A stretch of 17,917 nt of DNA from JALHQU01 sp043745295 (lineage in GTDB: Bacteria > Planctomycetota > Planctomycetia > Gemmatales > Gemmataceae), in contig JAYTTN010000534.1 of NCBI GenBank assembly GCA_043745295.1, forward strand, positions 1-17,917. The letters run 5' to 3'. The position numbers were made by a program, and so were the translations under genes. This document shows, in pieces, positions 6,601 through 14,721 of the stretch (within the stretch, counting starts at the first letter, position 1; each line of letters begins with the position of its first letter). Under the pieces are notes generated by a model. That model was not told where the DNA came from. It did not search any database and worked only from the letters and a program-made list of their open reading frames with translations.

Positions 6601-8883
6601 TCACTGCTTCGGCGGCAGCACCTCCACCAGCCCGGCATCGATGTACTGCCCGCCGAGAGCGTTCTTTGCTGACACGGCCAACGTGTTCGCGCCCTTCAGG
6701 AGTGCCTTCCGCGCGGCGGCCGAGATCGGCACCTCGGTGTACTCGGTCGTGAAGCCGGGCAAACTGGCGGCGGGAACGCCGTTGAGGAACACCTCGCCGT
6801 CTTCGTCGCAATGCACTCGCAGCATCACTTCGCCGGTCGGCAGCTCCTTCAGCTCGAACGTCCGCCGTAGCCAGATGGCCTTTCCGGTCCACTCGGTGGT
6901 GATGACCCCGCCGGGCGTCCCCTTGCTGCCGAAGCCGCCTTTGCCGTCGCCCCACTTCGCCGCGTCGAACGCCGGCTTCTCCCACCCGTCGGCCGGCTTG
7001 TCGGCGGTGAACTTCCACACCTGCGGCTGCTTCTCGCTGGTCGGCACCAGTTCCGCCGTTACCGGCGGCGGGCCGAACAGCGCTTTGTGCCACTTGGCGG
7101 TTTCCGCCACGTCTAGTTTGATGACCTCGCGGTCATACGTCAGCAGCCCGTTCACCTCGATTTCCACGTCCGTGGTCTGCGTATACACGGCCGCGCTCAA
7201 CCCCTTGCCGACGAGCGGGTGCAACCGCAGCATCAGCGCGCGGTAATTGGTGCGAAGCTCCTCCTCGGTCTTGTAGGTTCGGTAGCCCCAGTTGCCGGTG
7301 TCCTTCCACAGGTGGCCTTTCAGCGGCAGGCCGAGACCGCCGAACTCGCCCAGCACCGACACGCGGTCCTTCATCGCCGGGAACATGCCGGGGCCGGGGT
7401 AGGCGTGCATGTCCTTCATGTCGCCGAAGCCGCGGTCCTCCCACCCGCTCGGCCCGTTTACCGGCCGCGTCGGGTCGTACTCCTTCACCCACTTGAGCGT
7501 GGCGTTCACGTCGTGCTGGCCCCACCCCTCGTTGAACGGCACCCAGCAGTAGACGCACGGGAAGAACTTCAGGTGGTCGATCATCGCCTTCAGTTCGGCG
7601 CGGAACTGCTTCTTCTCGTCGGCGGTGAACTGATCGTCGGCGTCGGCCTTCGCGCCCGGTGCCACGAACTGCTTCTTCGTCCGGTTGATGGCGCTGGGCA
7701 TGTCCTGCCACACCAGCAGGCCCATTTTGTCGCAGTGGTGATAATACCGCGCCGGCTCCACCTTGATGTGTTTGCGGAGCATGTTGAATCCGAGCTTCTT
7801 CAGCACTTCCAGGTCATACCTCATGGCCTCATCGGACGGCGGCGTGAGCAGCCCGTCCGGCCACCACCCCTGATCCAGCGGCCCGACCTGGAACAGCGGC
7901 TTGCCGTTGAGCAGCAGCCGGGGCACGCCCTTCTCGTCCGGCCCGACGCCGACGGTGCGGAAGGCGAAGTACGATTCGACGGAGTCGGTTCCGATGCCCG
8001 CCCGGAAGTCACTCTGCGTCGAGACGCGCGCGGCGTACAGATGCGGGGTTTCCGGCGTCCAGAGTTGGGGCTTGTCGATCTTGACCTGTACGGACTTGCC
8101 GCGAGCCACTTCCCCTTTCCACACCTTTCCCGGCTTACCCTGCTCGAATATTTCAACTACCGCATGCGCCACCGCATCTGCCTCCACGATCACTTCGACT
8201 TCGCCGGTCTTGATGTCGGGGATGAACTGAACCGCCTTGATCTCCGGCACGAACTTGCCACCCACCGGCTCCATCCAGACCGTTTGCCAGATGCCGCTCA
8301 CCGGCGTGTACCAGATGCTATCGGGCTTGCTCAGTTGCTTGCCGAGCGGCTGGCTGCCCTTTTCCGTCGGATCCCACACCTTCACGACCAACTCCCCTTT
8401 GCCGCCCTTGAGCGCGTCGGTGATGTCGAAGTGGAACGGGTCGAAGCCGCCCTTGTGGGTGCCGACTTCCTTGCCGTTCACGAACGCCGTGGCCTCCCAG
8501 TCCACCGCGCCGAAGTGCAGCAGCACCCGCTTGCCCTTCCACGCGCTGGCGTCGATGGCGCGGCGGTACCAGAGTTCGTCCTTTTCGGTCGGGTGCTTGC
8601 CGACGCCACTCAGGGCGCTCTCGGCGCAGAACGGCACCAGGATTTTGCCGTCCCACTTGGCCGGCTTCGGGTCGCCCTTCTTGGTGATGGCGTAGTCCCA
8701 CAGGCCGTTCAGGTTGGCCCAGTCCGTCCGCACCATCTGCGGGCGGGGGTACTCGGCCCACGGCGTCTTGTCAGCGGTGATCGCCTTGCCCCACTTGGTC
8801 ATCAGCGGCGCGGGGGCGGGCTTCCAGTCGGCGGCGGCGGCGGATGATGCCAGGAGCAACAACAGGGATAGGGAGCGGAGCAC
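6601..8883 (-). CDS. Exported glycoside hydrolase family 2 protein
   Basis: This is a 760-residue GH2-type glycosidase. After a short signal peptide (LRSLSLLLLLASSAAAADW) come the GH2 sugar-binding sandwich (NLNGLWDY, then WEATAFVNGKEVGTHKGGFD), an immunoglobulin-like domain and a TIM barrel. The barrel carries the expected acid/base in FNEGWGQ (Glu about 452) and the nucleophile in VLGEFGG (Glu about 513). A C-terminal galactose-binding-like sandwich (WLRRTFEL, DEDGEVFLNG) ends the protein. It should cleave beta-linked sugars such as galactosides or glucuronides outside the cytoplasm; the exact substrate is not visible. The frame opens earlier (ATG at 8925), but a consensus promoter overlaps that ATG, so I start at the GTG at 8883. 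No ribosome site is seen at either start. Confidence 0.9.
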   Translation of the reverse strand: MLRSLSLLLLLASSAAAADWKPAPAPLMTKWGKAITADKTPWAEYPRPQMVRTDWANLNGLWDYAITKKGDPKPAKWDGKILVPFCAESALSGVGKHPTEKDELWYRRAIDASAWKGKRVLLHFGAVDWEATAFVNGKEVGTHKGGFDPFHFDITDALKGGKGELVVKVWDPTEKGSQPLGKQLSKPDSIWYTPVSGIWQTVWMEPVGGKFVPEIKAVQFIPDIKTGEVEVIVEADAVAHAVVEIFEQGKPGKVWKGEVARGKSVQVKIDKPQLWTPETPHLYAARVSTQSDFRAGIGTDSVESYFAFRTVGVGPDEKGVPRLLLNGKPLFQVGPLDQGWWPDGLLTPPSDEAMRYDLEVLKKLGFNMLRKHIKVEPARYYHHCDKMGLLVWQDMPSAINRTKKQFVAPGAKADADDQFTADEKKQFRAELKAMIDHLKFFPCVYCWVPFNEGWGQHDVNATLKWVKEYDPTRPVNGPSGWEDRGFGDMKDMHAYPGPGMFPAMKDRVSVLGEFGGLGLPLKGHLWKDTGNWGYRTYKTEEELRTNYRALMLRLHPLVGKGLSAAVYTQTTDVEIEVNGLLTYDREVIKLDVAETAKWHKALFGPPPVTAELVPTSEKQPQVWKFTADKPADGWEKPAFDAAKWGDGKGGFGSKGTPGGVITTEWTGKAIWLRRTFELKELPTGEVMLRVHCDEDGEVFLNGVPAASLPGFTTEYTEVPISAAARKALLKGANTLAVSAKNALGGQYIDAGLVEVLPPKQ

Positions 8884-8923
8884 GGGAGCGGCCTCGGAGG
8901 GGAGGAGTCCGGCGGACGAAGGC

Positions 8924-8952
8924 ATGATACGCGGCCGGCTACCAGATGTCAA
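8924..8952 (-). promoter_or_regulatory. Near-consensus sigma-70 promoter for the GH2 gene
   Basis: On the minus strand TTGACA (8952-8947) and TATCAT (8929-8924) are separated by exactly 17 bases: all six -35 bases and five of six -10 bases match. It fills the gap right after the DUF4058-like gene, so GH2 can be transcribed independently. Transcription would begin near 8917, downstream of the first in-frame ATG. Confidence 0.6.
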
Positions 8953-8959
8953 ATTATGT

Positions 8960-9715
8960 TCATGTGCCATCGCTGGCGGTGGAGGGGGCGGAGAGCAGTT
9001 CGCGTAGGTACGGCGGGCTGCCGGCGAAGGCGGCCGCGTAAGTCTCCGCGAGCGGGAGCAAGACGTGCCGGGTCGCGGTCAGGAACAGCGGGAACGCCGG
9101 CAATTCGTCCCCGACGGCCAGGAACTCGAAGTGCGCTTCGACCCGCTTCTTGGCCACGAACGCGGCGAACGTCAGCGGCGTGTCGGCGGGGGCCGCCACC
9201 GGCGTCCGGTCGAACGCCCGCCACACGGCCGCCGATAAATCTCGCCGGCCCGGCTTCGGCGGGAACAGGTTCAGGACGGTGACGTGCAGTCCGGCGGCGA
9301 CGTTCCCCCTCGCCTTCTCGACAAACTCCGCCCGGCTCGTCTGGCGGTCCAGATTGCTCCGGGATACCAGTTCGACGAACGCCACCGGCCGGTGGCCGGA
9401 GTCGTGCCGGACGACGATTCGCCGCTTCTTCGGCGGCGGTTTCAGCTCCCTCGTAGCCGTCAGGTGGGAGCCGGTTCGGACCGCCGGCAGGGTGGCCACG
9501 CCACCGCCGGGGTCCGGGAGCGGGTCGAACGACGGCTCCGAAACGTGCAGCGCGAGAACGTCCGGTTGCTTGTCGTCGGCGTACTGCTCGGCGTCCGCGT
9601 AGTAATCCGGCGGCAGCGCGCCGGTGTTCAGCGCCTTGCGCAGTTCGCCGAGCCACGCGACGTGGAATCCGTGAAAGATGCCGGGCTTAACTCGCGTCCA
9701 GTCGTGGATCGGCAT
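8960..9715 (-). CDS. DUF4058-like protein
   Basis: This 251-residue soluble protein begins MPIHDWTRVKPGIFHGFHVA, then ALPPDYYADAEQ, and has a central stretch HRPVAFVELVSRSNLD. This start and the conserved centre (a beta-strand with E-L-x-S) are typical of a family common in planctomycetes and cyanobacteria that is usually annotated DUF4058 or hypothetical. The centre resembles the PD-(D/E)xK-like cores predicted for related families, but I cannot confirm a nuclease site. AAGGAGG lies 9 to 10 bases before the ATG, one of the best ribosome sites in the window. It has no signal peptide. Role unknown. Confidence 0.75.
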   Translation of the reverse strand: MPIHDWTRVKPGIFHGFHVAWLGELRKALNTGALPPDYYADAEQYADDKQPDVLALHVSEPSFDPLPDPGGGVATLPAVRTGSHLTATRELKPPPKKRRIVVRHDSGHRPVAFVELVSRSNLDRQTSRAEFVEKARGNVAAGLHVTVLNLFPPKPGRRDLSAAVWRAFDRTPVAAPADTPLTFAAFVAKKRVEAHFEFLAVGDELPAFPLFLTATRHVLLPLAETYAAAFAGSPPYLRELLSAPSTASDGT

Positions 9716-9755
9716 GGGGTCGTCCTCCTTAATGGGCCATTGTACCGACCTCGAT

Positions 9756-10775
9756 TCACCCGTAACGCCGGCGGATGGCCGGGATCAGGTACTCGCGGAA
9801 GGCCGACTCGAAGCCGTACTGTGGCGCGTGGCCCCAGTCGCGGCGGGCGGCGGAATCGTCCACGTCGGCCGGCCAACTGTCCACGATGCCCTGCCGCTTC
9901 GGGTCCAGCTTGTAGCCGATGTCCGCCTTCGGGAACGCGGCCTTCACCACGGCTTCGATCTCGGCGGCGGTCGGGGCGAACGCGCCGATGTTGTACACCG
10001 TGCGGGCGAGTTGCGCTTTTTTCGCCGACACCAGCCGGAGGATGGCGTCCACCGCGTCCGGCATGGCCATGAATGGGATGCGGGCGTCGGGCCGCACGAA
10101 GCACTGGTACGGCGTCCCCCGGGCGGCCGCGTGGATCATCTCCGGGGCGTAGTCCGAGGTGCCGCCGCTGGGCAGCGTGTCGGCGGAGATGAGGCCGGGG
10201 AAGCGGAGACCGCGAAAGTCCACCTTGCCGGACAAGTGTTCGGCGGCGAGCTGCTTGTAGTGCCGGTCGTAATACCGGCCGAGGATTTCGCAGTACAGCT
10301 TGTTCGCCCCGTACATGGTGGCCGGCGTCGTGTATTGATCCTCCGGCACCTTGCCGGCGAGGGTCTTGACTTCCAGGCTCGGCAGGCCGTGCGCGGCGAT
10401 GCTGGACGGGAAGAAGAAGACCACCGGCCGGCCGTGCGACTCGCCCTGGATCTGCGCGAACTCCAGCAGGTTCAGCGTCCCCTCGACGTTCACCTTGTGG
10501 GCGAACATGGGGGAGAACTCGCCGCGCGTGGACAGCAGCGCCGCCAGGTGGAACACCCGCTCGACCTCGTACCCGGCGACCATCCGTTGCAGCAGTTGCG
10601 AGTCCAGAATGTCGCCGACGAAGTGTTCGTGGACCTTCGTCGCCACGTCCGCCGGCAGCGGCCGCTGGTCGAGGGTGACGATGCGGGCCGGGGTGGTGCC
10701 GTGCAGGCGGGTGATCAGCGCGTGGCCGATCTCGCCGCCGGCACCGGTGATGAGCAGACTGGGTTGGCGGGACAT
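9756..10775 (-). CDS. SDR oxidoreductase, L-threonine 3-dehydrogenase-like
   Basis: This 339-residue extended short-chain dehydrogenase starts with the NAD-binding strand LLITGAGGEIG (residues 7-17). It has the active-site serine in FFPSSIAAHG (about 124-125) and the YGANK tyrosine-lysine pair (Y155, K159). Several stretches match the SDR-type L-threonine 3-dehydrogenases: VFHLAALLS near 75, RFPGLISADTLPSGGTSDYA, MAMPDAVDAIL, and a C-terminal IVDSWPADVDDSAARRDWG. These enzymes oxidise threonine to 2-amino-3-ketobutyrate, but related epimerases share the fold, so the substrate is inferred. The open frame runs further to 10931; I chose the ATG at 10775 because the protein then begins right before the Rossmann strand (10784 is equally possible). 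No clear ribosome site. It is divergent from the oxidoreductase at 10979. Confidence 0.85.
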   Translation of the reverse strand: MSRQPSLLITGAGGEIGHALITRLHGTTPARIVTLDQRPLPADVATKVHEHFVGDILDSQLLQRMVAGYEVERVFHLAALLSTRGEFSPMFAHKVNVEGTLNLLEFAQIQGESHGRPVVFFFPSSIAAHGLPSLEVKTLAGKVPEDQYTTPATMYGANKLYCEILGRYYDRHYKQLAAEHLSGKVDFRGLRFPGLISADTLPSGGTSDYAPEMIHAAARGTPYQCFVRPDARIPFMAMPDAVDAILRLVSAKKAQLARTVYNIGAFAPTAAEIEAVVKAAFPKADIGYKLDPKRQGIVDSWPADVDDSAARRDWGHAPQYGFESAFREYLIPAIRRRYG

Positions 10776-10978
10776 GGAGTGCATCGGCGGAAGGCGGACG
10801 GGTCGGGGTCCGCCGTTGTTGTATCGGGCGGATGGGGGCGAAAGCACCCACGGCCGTTGCGGGCCGGGTTCGCCGAGAACGCGCGCCCGATTTTCCCCAT
10901 GACTTCGCTTCCGCTTCCGCGCAGAATACACTTGCGAATTTCCCCCGCCCGTTCCCTCTCCTTCCGCGAGTGCCCGTC

Positions 10979-12262
10979 ATGCCTCGGAAACCCGCCGTCC
11001 CGTCCCGCCGGTCGTTCCTGCAAGCGACCGCGGCCGCCGCCGCCGCCGGCGGGGTGCTGCTGCACGCCCGGCCGGTCCACGCCGGCGGCAACGAGGTGCT
11101 GAAGATCGGCCTGATCGGGTGCGGCGGGCGCGGCGGCGGCGCGGCGCTGAACGCCCTGACCGCCGACAAGGGCACCCGCCTCGTCGCCATGTGCGACGCC
11201 TTCGGCGACCTGCTGGACAAGAAGCACGACGAGCTGAAGGAGCAGTTCGGCGACCGCGTGGACGTGCCCAAGGAGCGGCGGCACACCGGGTTCGACGGGT
11301 ACAAGCAGCTCATCGACTCGGACGTGGACGTGGTGCTGCTCGTCACCCCGCCCGGCTTCCGCCCGATCCACTACAAGTACGCCGTCGAGAAGGGCAAGCA
11401 CATCTTCATGGAGAAGCCGCACGCGGTGGACGCGGCCGGCATCCGCAGCGTGCTGGAATCGACGAAGGTCGCCAAGGACAAGAAGCTGTGCGTGGTGTCC
11501 GGCTTCTGCTACCGGTACGACCCGCCCAAGCGCGAAGTGGTGAAACGGATCCACGACGGTCAGATCGGCCGGGTGCAGGCGATCCACACGACCTACCTGA
11601 CCGGCGACCTGTGGTTCCGCGGCAGCGACCCGGCGTGGACGGCGATGGATTACCAGATGCGGAACTGGTACTACTACTCGTGGATTTCGGGCGACTTCAT
11701 GATCGAGCAGCACATCCACAGCATCGACAAGGCGGCGTGGGTGATGAACGGCGAGATGCCGATCGCGGCGCAGGGCATGGGCGGCCGGCAAACCCGCACC
11801 GACGCCAAGTTCGGCAACATCTGGGACCACTTCAGCGTGGTGTACGAGTACGCCAGCGGGGCGAAGGTGTTCAGCCAGTGCCGGCAGGTGGGCGGCTGCT
11901 TCGGCGACGTGAGCGACCACGTCATCGGCACGAAGGGCAGCGCGCAGCTGATGAAGCACACCGTCACCACCGACGCCGGCACCACGAAGGCCACGGCCAA
12001 GGCGAAGCGCGGCGACATGTACCAGGTGGAGCACGACGAGTTCTTCGCCCACATCCGCGCCGGCACCGTCATCAACGACGCCGAGAGCAGCGCGACGAGC
12101 AGCCTGATGGGCATCCTCGGCCGCGAGGCGGCGTACAGCGGCCAGCGGATCACCTGGGACGAGATCGCGGCGTCCAAGCAGGACCTGTCGCCGGCCAAGT
12201 ACGCCTTCGGCCACAACAAGGTGCCGGCCGCCCCGGTGCCGGGCAAGTACAAGTTCGTGTGA
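10979..12262 (+). CDS. Tat-exported Gfo/Idh/MocA oxidoreductase
   Basis: This 427-residue protein has a twin-arginine signal (PSRRSFLQ followed by an alanine-rich segment, residues 9-35), so it is exported folded, with its cofactor. The Rossmann start is KIGLIGCGGRG (42-52), and the family's EKP motif is at 145-147 (FMEKPHA). A beta-rich C-terminal domain follows, with GDFMIEQHIHSIDKAAW (about 238-254) holding histidines expected at the active site. Members oxidise or reduce sugar hydroxyls with a tightly held NAD(P). The start is the ATG at 10979, since upstream codons lack bias and a signal. It was probably co-transcribed with the isomerase-like gene at 12824 before the small gene at 12360 came between them. 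Confidence 0.92.
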   Translation: MPRKPAVPSRRSFLQATAAAAAAGGVLLHARPVHAGGNEVLKIGLIGCGGRGGGAALNALTADKGTRLVAMCDAFGDLLDKKHDELKEQFGDRVDVPKERRHTGFDGYKQLIDSDVDVVLLVTPPGFRPIHYKYAVEKGKHIFMEKPHAVDAAGIRSVLESTKVAKDKKLCVVSGFCYRYDPPKREVVKRIHDGQIGRVQAIHTTYLTGDLWFRGSDPAWTAMDYQMRNWYYYSWISGDFMIEQHIHSIDKAAWVMNGEMPIAAQGMGGRQTRTDAKFGNIWDHFSVVYEYASGAKVFSQCRQVGGCFGDVSDHVIGTKGSAQLMKHTVTTDAGTTKATAKAKRGDMYQVEHDEFFAHIRAGTVINDAESSATSSLMGILGREAAYSGQRITWDEIAASKQDLSPAKYAFGHNKVPAAPVPGKYKFV

Positions 12263-12276
12263 CCGGCGGGCCAATT

Positions 12277-12339
12277 CCGGGCGAGCGGGGGGCGTAAGCC
12301 CCTGATTCCTCCGGGCGAGCGGGGGGCGTCAGCCCCCTG
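12277..12339 (+). repeat. Left pair of palindromic repeats
   Basis: Two direct copies (12277-12304 and 12311-12339) begin CCGGGCGAGCGGGGGGCGT and end in CCCCTG. Each folds as GGGGGC/GCCCCC (first copy one pair shorter) around a GTAA or GTCA loop, of the GNRA type in copy 1. Two inverted copies lie on the far side of the small gene at 12360. The look is that of a REP-like intergenic family of Gemmata-type genomes. Confidence 0.85.
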
Positions 12340-12359
12340 TTTCTTCCAGAAGGCATCCC

Positions 12360-12728
12360 GTGAAAATCACGTTCGATTCTGGCCCGTGGCCGATGGTCGA
12401 AATCGCGGCGACGACGATCGAATTTGCAGTCCTTGCTGACCGCATCCGGGAGTTGGCGCAAGCGGGGAGCGGAGAGATCCGCGCTGCTGTAGATGGGCAT
12501 GGGCTGACGGAACTGGTGATCCGCATCGATGCCGGGCCGGTGCTTGTCGCGGTGCGGGACGATTTGCTGTCGATTAGTGGCGGTGCGGACGACCTTGAGG
12601 GGTTCGGACTCAACCTGCCCTGCGAACCTTCACTCCCACCCAGCTACCACGTCCACTACGAGCACTCGACCCGAGAGGCGGATGTGGCGGCGGAGTCGAT
12701 CCCGTTGGTATTGCTCGTCGCTGGTTAA
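12360..12728 (+). CDS. Small atypical protein, possibly Imm32-like
   Basis: This 122-residue protein starts at a GTG with AGAAGG about 9 bases upstream. It has no signal or membrane segment. The C-terminal pattern, a beta strand with HVHYEH and then ESIPLVLLV, resembles Imm32-type immunity proteins of polymorphic-toxin systems, as does the preceding LLSISGGADDLEGF. This is a resemblance by eye and not a firm assignment. Codon use is unlike its neighbours: many third positions are A or T (GAT, TCT, GAA, GCT, GTA) where flanking genes have almost none. It lies between two exported sugar enzymes and is bounded on both sides by inverted pairs of palindromic repeats, so it looks like a later arrival. 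No toxin gene is adjacent. Confidence 0.7.
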   Translation: MKITFDSGPWPMVEIAATTIEFAVLADRIRELAQAGSGEIRAAVDGHGLTELVIRIDAGPVLVAVRDDLLSISGGADDLEGFGLNLPCEPSLPPSYHVHYEHSTREADVAAESIPLVLLVAG

Positions 12729-12734
12729 AACCAA

Positions 12735-12804
12735 CAGGGGGCTTACGCGCCCCGCTCGCCAAAAACTCTGAAACCTGACAGGGGGCTTACGCCCCCCGCT
12801 CGCC
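12735..12804 (-). repeat. Right pair of palindromic repeats, inverted
   Basis: Two copies (12735-12760 and 12779-12804) read CAGGGGGCTTACGC and end GCTCGCC, the reverse complement of the left pair at 12277-12339. The second copy ends 19 bases before the isomerase-like start and could also form a hairpin affecting its translation. Confidence 0.85.
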
Positions 12805-12823
12805 TGAAACCCTGGAGTCTGCC

Positions 12824-13723
12824 ATGCTCTCCCGTCGTGAGTTCATCGTCGCTGGGGCCGGTGCCGCTGTCGCCGCCACCGCCGCGTTCGGCCAGACCAA
12901 GCCCGCGCCGGCCGCGCTGAAGAAGGCCATCAAGTACGGCATGATCGGGGCCGGCGATTCGGTCCTCGCCAAGTTCGAGCTGGCCAAGAAGTGCGGGTTC
13001 GCCGGCGTCGAAATGGACAGCCCCAGCGGCGTCAACCGCGAGGAGGCGAAGAAGGCGGCCGCGGCCACCGGCGTCGTCATCCACGGCGTCATCGACAGCC
13101 AGCACTGGGGGTCGCCGCTCAGCCACCCGGACGAGACGGTCCGCGACAAAGGGTACGCGGCGATGGCCACGGCCATCGACGACGCCGGCTTCTACGGCAC
13201 CGCGACGACGATGCTGCTGGTGCCCGGCGTGGTGAACAAGGACGTGACCTACGACCAGTGCTGGGAGCGGTCCACGGCGCTGGTGAAGAAGGCGCTGCCG
13301 CTGGCCGAGAAGGCGAAGGTGCCGATCGCCATCGAGACGGTGTGGAACGGCTTCATCACCAAGCCGGAGCAGATGGTGAAGTACGTCGATCAGTTCGAGT
13401 CGAAGTGGGTCGGCGCGTACTTCGACGCCTCCAACATGATCAAGTTCGGGGTGTCGTCGGCCGACTGGATCCGCGCCCTCGGCAAGCGGATGCTGAAGTT
13501 CGACTTCAAGGGGTACAGCGTGGCCACGGCGAAGGAGAAGGGCAACGACGGGGCCGGGTTCGGCGTCGGCATCGGCGAGGGCGACGAGAACTGGCCGGAA
13601 GTGCTGAAGGCGCTGGCCGAGGTCGGGTACAAGGGCGAGTTCTTCACCGCCGAGGTGAAGGGCGGCGACGAGAAGTGGCTGCTCGACGTGTCCGCCCGGA
13701 TGGACAAAATTCTGGGGAAGTGA
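12824..13723 (+). CDS. Tat-exported TIM-barrel sugar isomerase/epimerase-like protein
   Basis: This 299-residue protein of the xylose-isomerase-like TIM barrel (AP endonuclease 2) superfamily has a Tat signal (LSRREFIVAGAG, residues 2-13). Metal-ligand candidates are Glu171 (AIETVW), Asp201 (AYFDASN) and Glu277 (TAEVKGG), with histidines at 87 and 94 in HGVIDSQHW. The strand KFDFKGY (225-231) takes the place where relatives often have a histidine ligand, so the metal site may differ. It likely acts on a sugar or keto-sugar outside the cytoplasm. CTGGAG about 11 bases before the ATG supports the start. With the Gfo/Idh/MocA gene upstream it makes a common planctomycete pair. Confidence 0.88.
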   Translation: MLSRREFIVAGAGAAVAATAAFGQTKPAPAALKKAIKYGMIGAGDSVLAKFELAKKCGFAGVEMDSPSGVNREEAKKAAAATGVVIHGVIDSQHWGSPLSHPDETVRDKGYAAMATAIDDAGFYGTATTMLLVPGVVNKDVTYDQCWERSTALVKKALPLAEKAKVPIAIETVWNGFITKPEQMVKYVDQFESKWVGAYFDASNMIKFGVSSADWIRALGKRMLKFDFKGYSVATAKEKGNDGAGFGVGIGEGDENWPEVLKALAEVGYKGEFFTAEVKGGDEKWLLDVSARMDKILGK

Positions 13724-13734
13724 GCGAGTCAACA

Positions 13735-13868
13735 CCGTTCAATAAAGCGGAACGCGGATGACGCGGAGGGAGGCAGGGATGAAGCGGATCGGAATGAAAC
13801 CAATCTCTTTCTGATCGTCTTCATCCGCGCTGGAATCCGCGTCATCCGCGTTCCGCTTTATTGAACGG
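13735..13868. repeat. Long inverted repeat with perfect 33-bp arms
   Basis: The arm at 13735-13767 starts CCGTTCAATAAAGCGG and runs to GACGCGGA. The arm at 13836-13868 is its exact reverse complement. The 68 bases between also pair in part (GATGAAG near 13779 with CTTCATC near 13819). There is no open frame inside. The element sits between two convergent genes, so it could end transcription from both sides. Its size and symmetry are those of a MITE-like or REPIN-like intergenic repeat rather than of a simple terminator. Confidence 0.9.
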
Positions 13869-13997
13869 GTGTCCGCTCCGCCTCAAATCCGCTGCAACTC
13901 GCCGGTCAGGTCGCGGTTTTCGCCGCCGTCCGGGTCGCTCGCCCTGCGGGTGCTCGGCGGTCTGCCCCACGCCCGTCCGGTGCGGGCCGGGCACCGC

Positions 13998-14531
13998 TCA
14001 CTCCATGCGGGTGGTGTAGGCGTCGAACCCGAGGTCGCGGGCGATGGCGCTCTTCAGTTCGGCGTACAGCTTCCCCAGCACCGCGCGGTCCACCGTTTCG
14101 CCGCTGAACGCCTCCCAGCCGGGGGTCGTCGGTTTCACCGGATACAAGGTGCCGTCCACGCGGACCCGCGCCTTCGTCCCCTCCGCGCCGAACACGCTGA
14201 ACCCGTCCAGCATGAACAGGTGGTAGGCCAGTCGGAACTGGTCGCTCCACAGGTACTCGAACGTCCAGAACTCCTGGTCCGCCTTCCGCTTCGCCTCCAG
14301 CACGGTCTCCGGGGCGCGGTCGAGGAAGTCGCCGACGCGGAACCGGTAGCTGAAGATCAGGTTCACGAGCGGGCTGATGTGGGCGTAGTGCCGGGCCTTC
14401 TCGCCCATCACCGCCTCGAACGACTTCTGCTTGCGCTGTAGCCGGTGCGCCGCCCACACCAGGACGAACGGCACTGACACCGACGCCAGCGCTTTCACCA
14501 CTTCCACCGCGAGAAGCGTTTCCGCCGCCAT
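13998..14531 (-). CDS. Membrane-anchored hypothetical protein
   Basis: This 177-residue protein has one N-terminal hydrophobic segment (about residues 9-26, VVKALASVSVPFVLVWAA) followed by HRLQRKQKSFE. It is probably anchored in the inner membrane with the basic side inside. The rest is helical and charged, rich in tryptophan and tyrosine (EFWTFEYLWSDQF), with a C-terminal KLYAELKSAIARDLG helix. I do not recognise a family. GGGAG lies 9 bases before the ATG at 14531, and a GTG two codons earlier is too close to it. The gene diverges from the DUF1559 gene. Confidence 0.75.
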   Translation of the reverse strand: MAAETLLAVEVVKALASVSVPFVLVWAAHRLQRKQKSFEAVMGEKARHYAHISPLVNLIFSYRFRVGDFLDRAPETVLEAKRKADQEFWTFEYLWSDQFRLAYHLFMLDGFSVFGAEGTKARVRVDGTLYPVKPTTPGWEAFSGETVDRAVLGKLYAELKSAIARDLGFDAYTTRME

Positions 14532-14721
14532 GATCACTTTCTCCCTAGAGGCGAATCGAGGTGTCCGATCTCGATGGTCGCCGATGAAGGTCCCAAGTAT
14601 TCGAGCGAACGTGAAGAACCCGACACGCGGCTCACACGAGACCCACTCAGGCGGGGGTAAAAATCAATTCGGTGGCGGGCACCGGTCCCGTCGCGTCCCC
14701 GTTTCTATCGAGGTTCCTCTC

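Noticed and set aside
7219..8847. 542-codon open frame opposite the GH2 gene
   Set aside because: It is the complementary shadow of GH2, rich in His, Arg and Val from complementary codons, with no domain.
10715..12274. 519-codon open frame opposite the Gfo/Idh/MocA gene
   Set aside because: A shadow of the real gene; its composition follows from the complementary strand.
13883..13985. About 20 biased codons (ending DLTGELQRI) after the gene at 13998, minus strand
   Set aside because: No start codon in this frame and too short to separate from base composition; perhaps a relic of a longer C-terminus.
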